7,079 bases of DNA from Spirochaetaceae bacterium (GTDB taxonomy: Bacteria > Spirochaetota > Spirochaetia > Treponematales > Breznakiellaceae). The stretch covers positions 1 through 7,079 of the forward strand of contig JAITGR010000042.1 of the NCBI GenBank assembly GCA_031280455.1, in the 5' to 3' direction. The position numbers and the translations under genes are program-made. Under the pieces are notes generated by a model. It had not been told where the DNA came from. It did no database searches and was given only the letters and a program-made list of their open reading frames with translations. Positions 5,216 through 7,079 of this stretch are shown here, piece by piece; positions within the stretch are counted from its first letter, which is position 1, and every line of letters begins with the position of its first letter.

Positions 5216-7079
5216 CTAGTCGTTGTCTTCGGGAACAAACATCGCTTGCGGCTCGCCCTTGTTCAGCGCCTCGGCTGCCTCTTCGGCTTCCAGCCGCCGC
5301 TTTTCCAGAATCTCCCGCATAGACTGGTCTAAATCCTGCGATTCTTCGTCAAATAGCTTGATGTTCTGGTACTTCTTCATGCCCGTACCGGCGGGTATCG
5401 GGTGGCCTATGATGATGTTTTCTTTAAGGCCGCGCAGCCCGTCCACCGACTCGGCAATGGCCGCGTTGGTAAGTACGCGCGTTGTCTCCTGGAAGGATGC
5501 CGCCGACAAAAAGCTGTCGATGTTCAGACTTGCCTTGGTTATGCCCTGGAATACCGGACGCCCGACGGAGGCTTGCCCACCTTCGGCCAGCACGCGCTCG
5601 TTTTCCTCGTGGAATCGGTACTTATCAACAAGCTGGCCAAAGATGAAGCGCGTGTCGCCAACCGCGACAATTTCGACCTTCCGCATCATCTGGCGTATGA
5701 TAACGCCGATGTGTTTGTCGTTAATCGATACGCCCTGCAGCCGGTACACCTTCTGAATCTCGTCCATAAGGTAGCGCTGCAAAGCGTTTTCGCCGTGAAT
5801 GTGCAAAATGTCGTGCGGACTTGCCACGCCGTCGCACAAATACTCGCCGGCCTCCACCTCGTCGCCGTCGCGCACCAAAAGCCGCTTGGTCATGGGGATG
5901 AGGTGCTTAAACTCCTTGCCAAAGGCATCCTGCACAATAATAAGGCGCTTGCCCTTGACAATGCCCTTAAAATGAACCTTGCCGGAAATTTGCGCCAGCA
6001 CGGCGGGAATGCGCGGCTTGCGTGCCTCGAACAACTCGCCGACACGCGGCAGGCCGGAGGTTATATCCAGCGCCTTGGTCGATTCTTTGAGCGTTTTGGC
6101 AATCGTGCGGCCGGCGGGTATTTTCTCGCCGTCGTCCACCCCGACAACCGCGCCGGATGGGAGCGGGTACGAGGCCTTAACGTTGCCTTCATCGTCAATA
6201 ATGTTGATACGCGGGCTTTTGTCCTCTTTCTTGCTCTCTTTGTCTTCCTTTTTGTCGGTAAAATGGAACTCCATAATGCGCTTTTCCACATTGCCGGTTT
6301 CCTCGTCAATTTCTTCTTTAAGCGTGGAACCTTCAATAATGTACTCATACTGAACCGTACCGTCCGCTTCCGCGATAATTGGGTCGCTAAAGGGGTCGAA
6401 GGTCGCCAGCGATTTTTCGGCTTCCACAATGTCGCCGGCTTTAACTTCAAGCTCGCAGCCGTTACGCAGCTCGATTTTCTGGTCTTGCCCCGTTAGCAGC
6501 AACTTTTTGTCAAGCAGCATCGCGTACGCATTCTCGCTGGCGCACACGTCCTTGCCGCCGCGCCGCAGAATCGGCAGCCCCTTGCTGACACGCTGGCCGT
6601 CCTCTATCAAAACCTCGTCTTTTGAATCAACCTTGTACTCTTTCATAATTTTGTTGACGACCGCCTGCCCCTTGCGCGTAAACAGCCAGCGGCCGGCGCG
6701 GTCGCCGGTCTCCTTGCCCAGTACCACGTGCGCGCCGGAAATCGAGCGCATGTACACGGGGTATTTGAGGAACACGCGGTTGTCTTCGCTAATCGTCGTC
6801 GCCGCGCCGCCAATGTGGAAAGTCCGCATCGTAAGCTGGGTACCAGGCTGCCCGATGGACTGGGCGGCGATAGTCCCGACGGCCTCACCTACATCAACCG
6901 AATGATTGGTGGCAAGATTGCGCCCGTAACAGCGCTTGCACACGCCGTACTTGGCCTCGCAGGTTAGAACCGTGCGAATACGCACCGATTCAATGCCCGC
7001 GGCCTCTATCGCGGCGGCAATCGGCTCGGTAATCTCCTCGTTCATGTCGATGATGATATCGCCGGTAATGGGATGGCGA
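5216..7079 (-). CDS. rpoC: DNA-directed RNA polymerase subunit beta', C-terminal part (5' end outside the window)
   Basis: The last 620 residues of the beta' subunit of RNA polymerase. The frame is open to the window edge, upstream of the ATG at 7045, with [11 protein letters not shown] preceding it, so that ATG is internal. Numbering from it, [13 protein letters not shown] gives Cys29, Cys36 and Cys39, three of the four ligands of the second zinc site. The trigger loop follows as [14 protein letters not shown], with Met73, Arg74 and His77 matching E. coli M932, R933 and H936. About 240 residues (82-325) are inserted before the loop resumes at [17 protein letters not shown] (328-344), comparable in place to the E. 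coli SI3 insertion and including a Lys/Glu-rich stretch at 264-277 (about 6215-6256). The conserved C-terminal regions follow, including [17 protein letters not shown] (441-457), [15 protein letters not shown] (512-526) and HPIPAGTG (548-555), then an acidic tail. The Gln in IGQPG replaces the Glu of E. coli. Confidence 0.98.
   Translation of the reverse strand, partial: RHPITGDIIIDMNEEITEPIAAAIEAAGIESVRIRTVLTCEAKYGVCKRCYGRNLATNHSVDVGEAVGTIAAQSIGQPGTQLTMRTFHIGGAATTISEDNRVFLKYPVYMRSISGAHVVLGKETGDRAGRWLFTRKGQAVVNKIMKEYKVDSKDEVLIEDGQRVSKGLPILRRGGKDVCASENAYAMLLDKKLLLTGQDQKIELRNGCELEVKAGDIVEAEKSLATFDPFSDPIIAEADGTVQYEYIIEGSTLKEEIDEETGNVEKRIMEFHFTDKKEDKESKKEDKSPRINIIDDEGNVKASYPLPSGAVVGVDDGEKIPAGRTIAKTLKESTKALDITSGLPRVGELFEARKPRIPAVLAQISGKVHFKGIVKGKRLIIVQDAFGKEFKHLIPMTKRLLVRDGDEVEAGEYLCDGVASPHDILHIHGENALQRYLMDEIQKVYRLQGVSINDKHIGVIIRQMMRKVEIVAVGDTRFIFGQLVDKYRFHEENERVLAEGGQASVGRPVFQGITKASLNIDSFLSAASFQETTRVLTNAAIAESVDGLRGLKENIIIGHPIPAGTGMKKYQNIKLFDEESQDLDQSMREILEKRRLEAEEAAEALNKGEPQAMFVPEDND

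Noticed and set aside
5402..6496. Long plus-strand open frame (364 codons) opposite rpoC
   Set aside because: It is antisense to unmistakable RpoC sequence. The frame stays open because of third-position GC bias, and its translation matches no domain I know.

Overview
The window is GC-rich bacterial chromosome in two convergent blocks. It is most likely from a spirochaete of the Treponema group, at moderate confidence. Two things point there: the general look of the RpoC C-terminal half (an [14 protein letters not shown] trigger-loop segment with a long insertion after it), and a glycerophosphotransferase with an N-terminal YIDPGTGS membrane anchor. I associate this combination with host-associated treponemes, but I could not search to confirm it.

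Plus-strand block (1-4270). Four closely packed genes run in one direction with gaps of 10, 26 and 10 bases, which looks like an operon. They are the 3' part of an M20D amidohydrolase, a lipoprotein glycoside hydrolase of clan GH-A (PslG/GH39-like), a membrane-anchored CDP-glycerol glycerophosphotransferase-like enzyme, and a HAD-fold 5'(3')-deoxyribonucleotidase-like phosphatase. The second and third suggest assembly and trimming of a surface or extracellular polymer. The nucleotidase might process a nucleotide by-product such as CMP. The amidohydrolase may be a peptide or amino-acid salvage enzyme that simply shares the transcript.

Convergent intergenic region (4271-4610). This is the only stretch without a clear gene. 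It begins with a 70-base imperfect palindrome built from six copies of an ACGCGGAA-like unit, three per arm, spaced about one helical turn apart. A 51-codon open frame with its own Shine-Dalgarno sequence follows, then a stretch visibly richer in A and T than its neighbours.

Minus-strand block (7079 down to 4611). The C-terminal 620 residues of RpoC, the beta' subunit of RNA polymerase, are followed after only 2 bases by a complete nicotinamidase gene (pncA) with its catalytic triad and metal ligands intact. The gene directly after rpoC is therefore NAD salvage rather than the common rpsL-rpsG.

Most of the window is ordinary and well explained. The points worth a second look are the palindromic element, the rpoC-pncA junction and the polymer cluster. 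I found no RNA genes, CRISPR arrays, insertion sequences or attachment sites.
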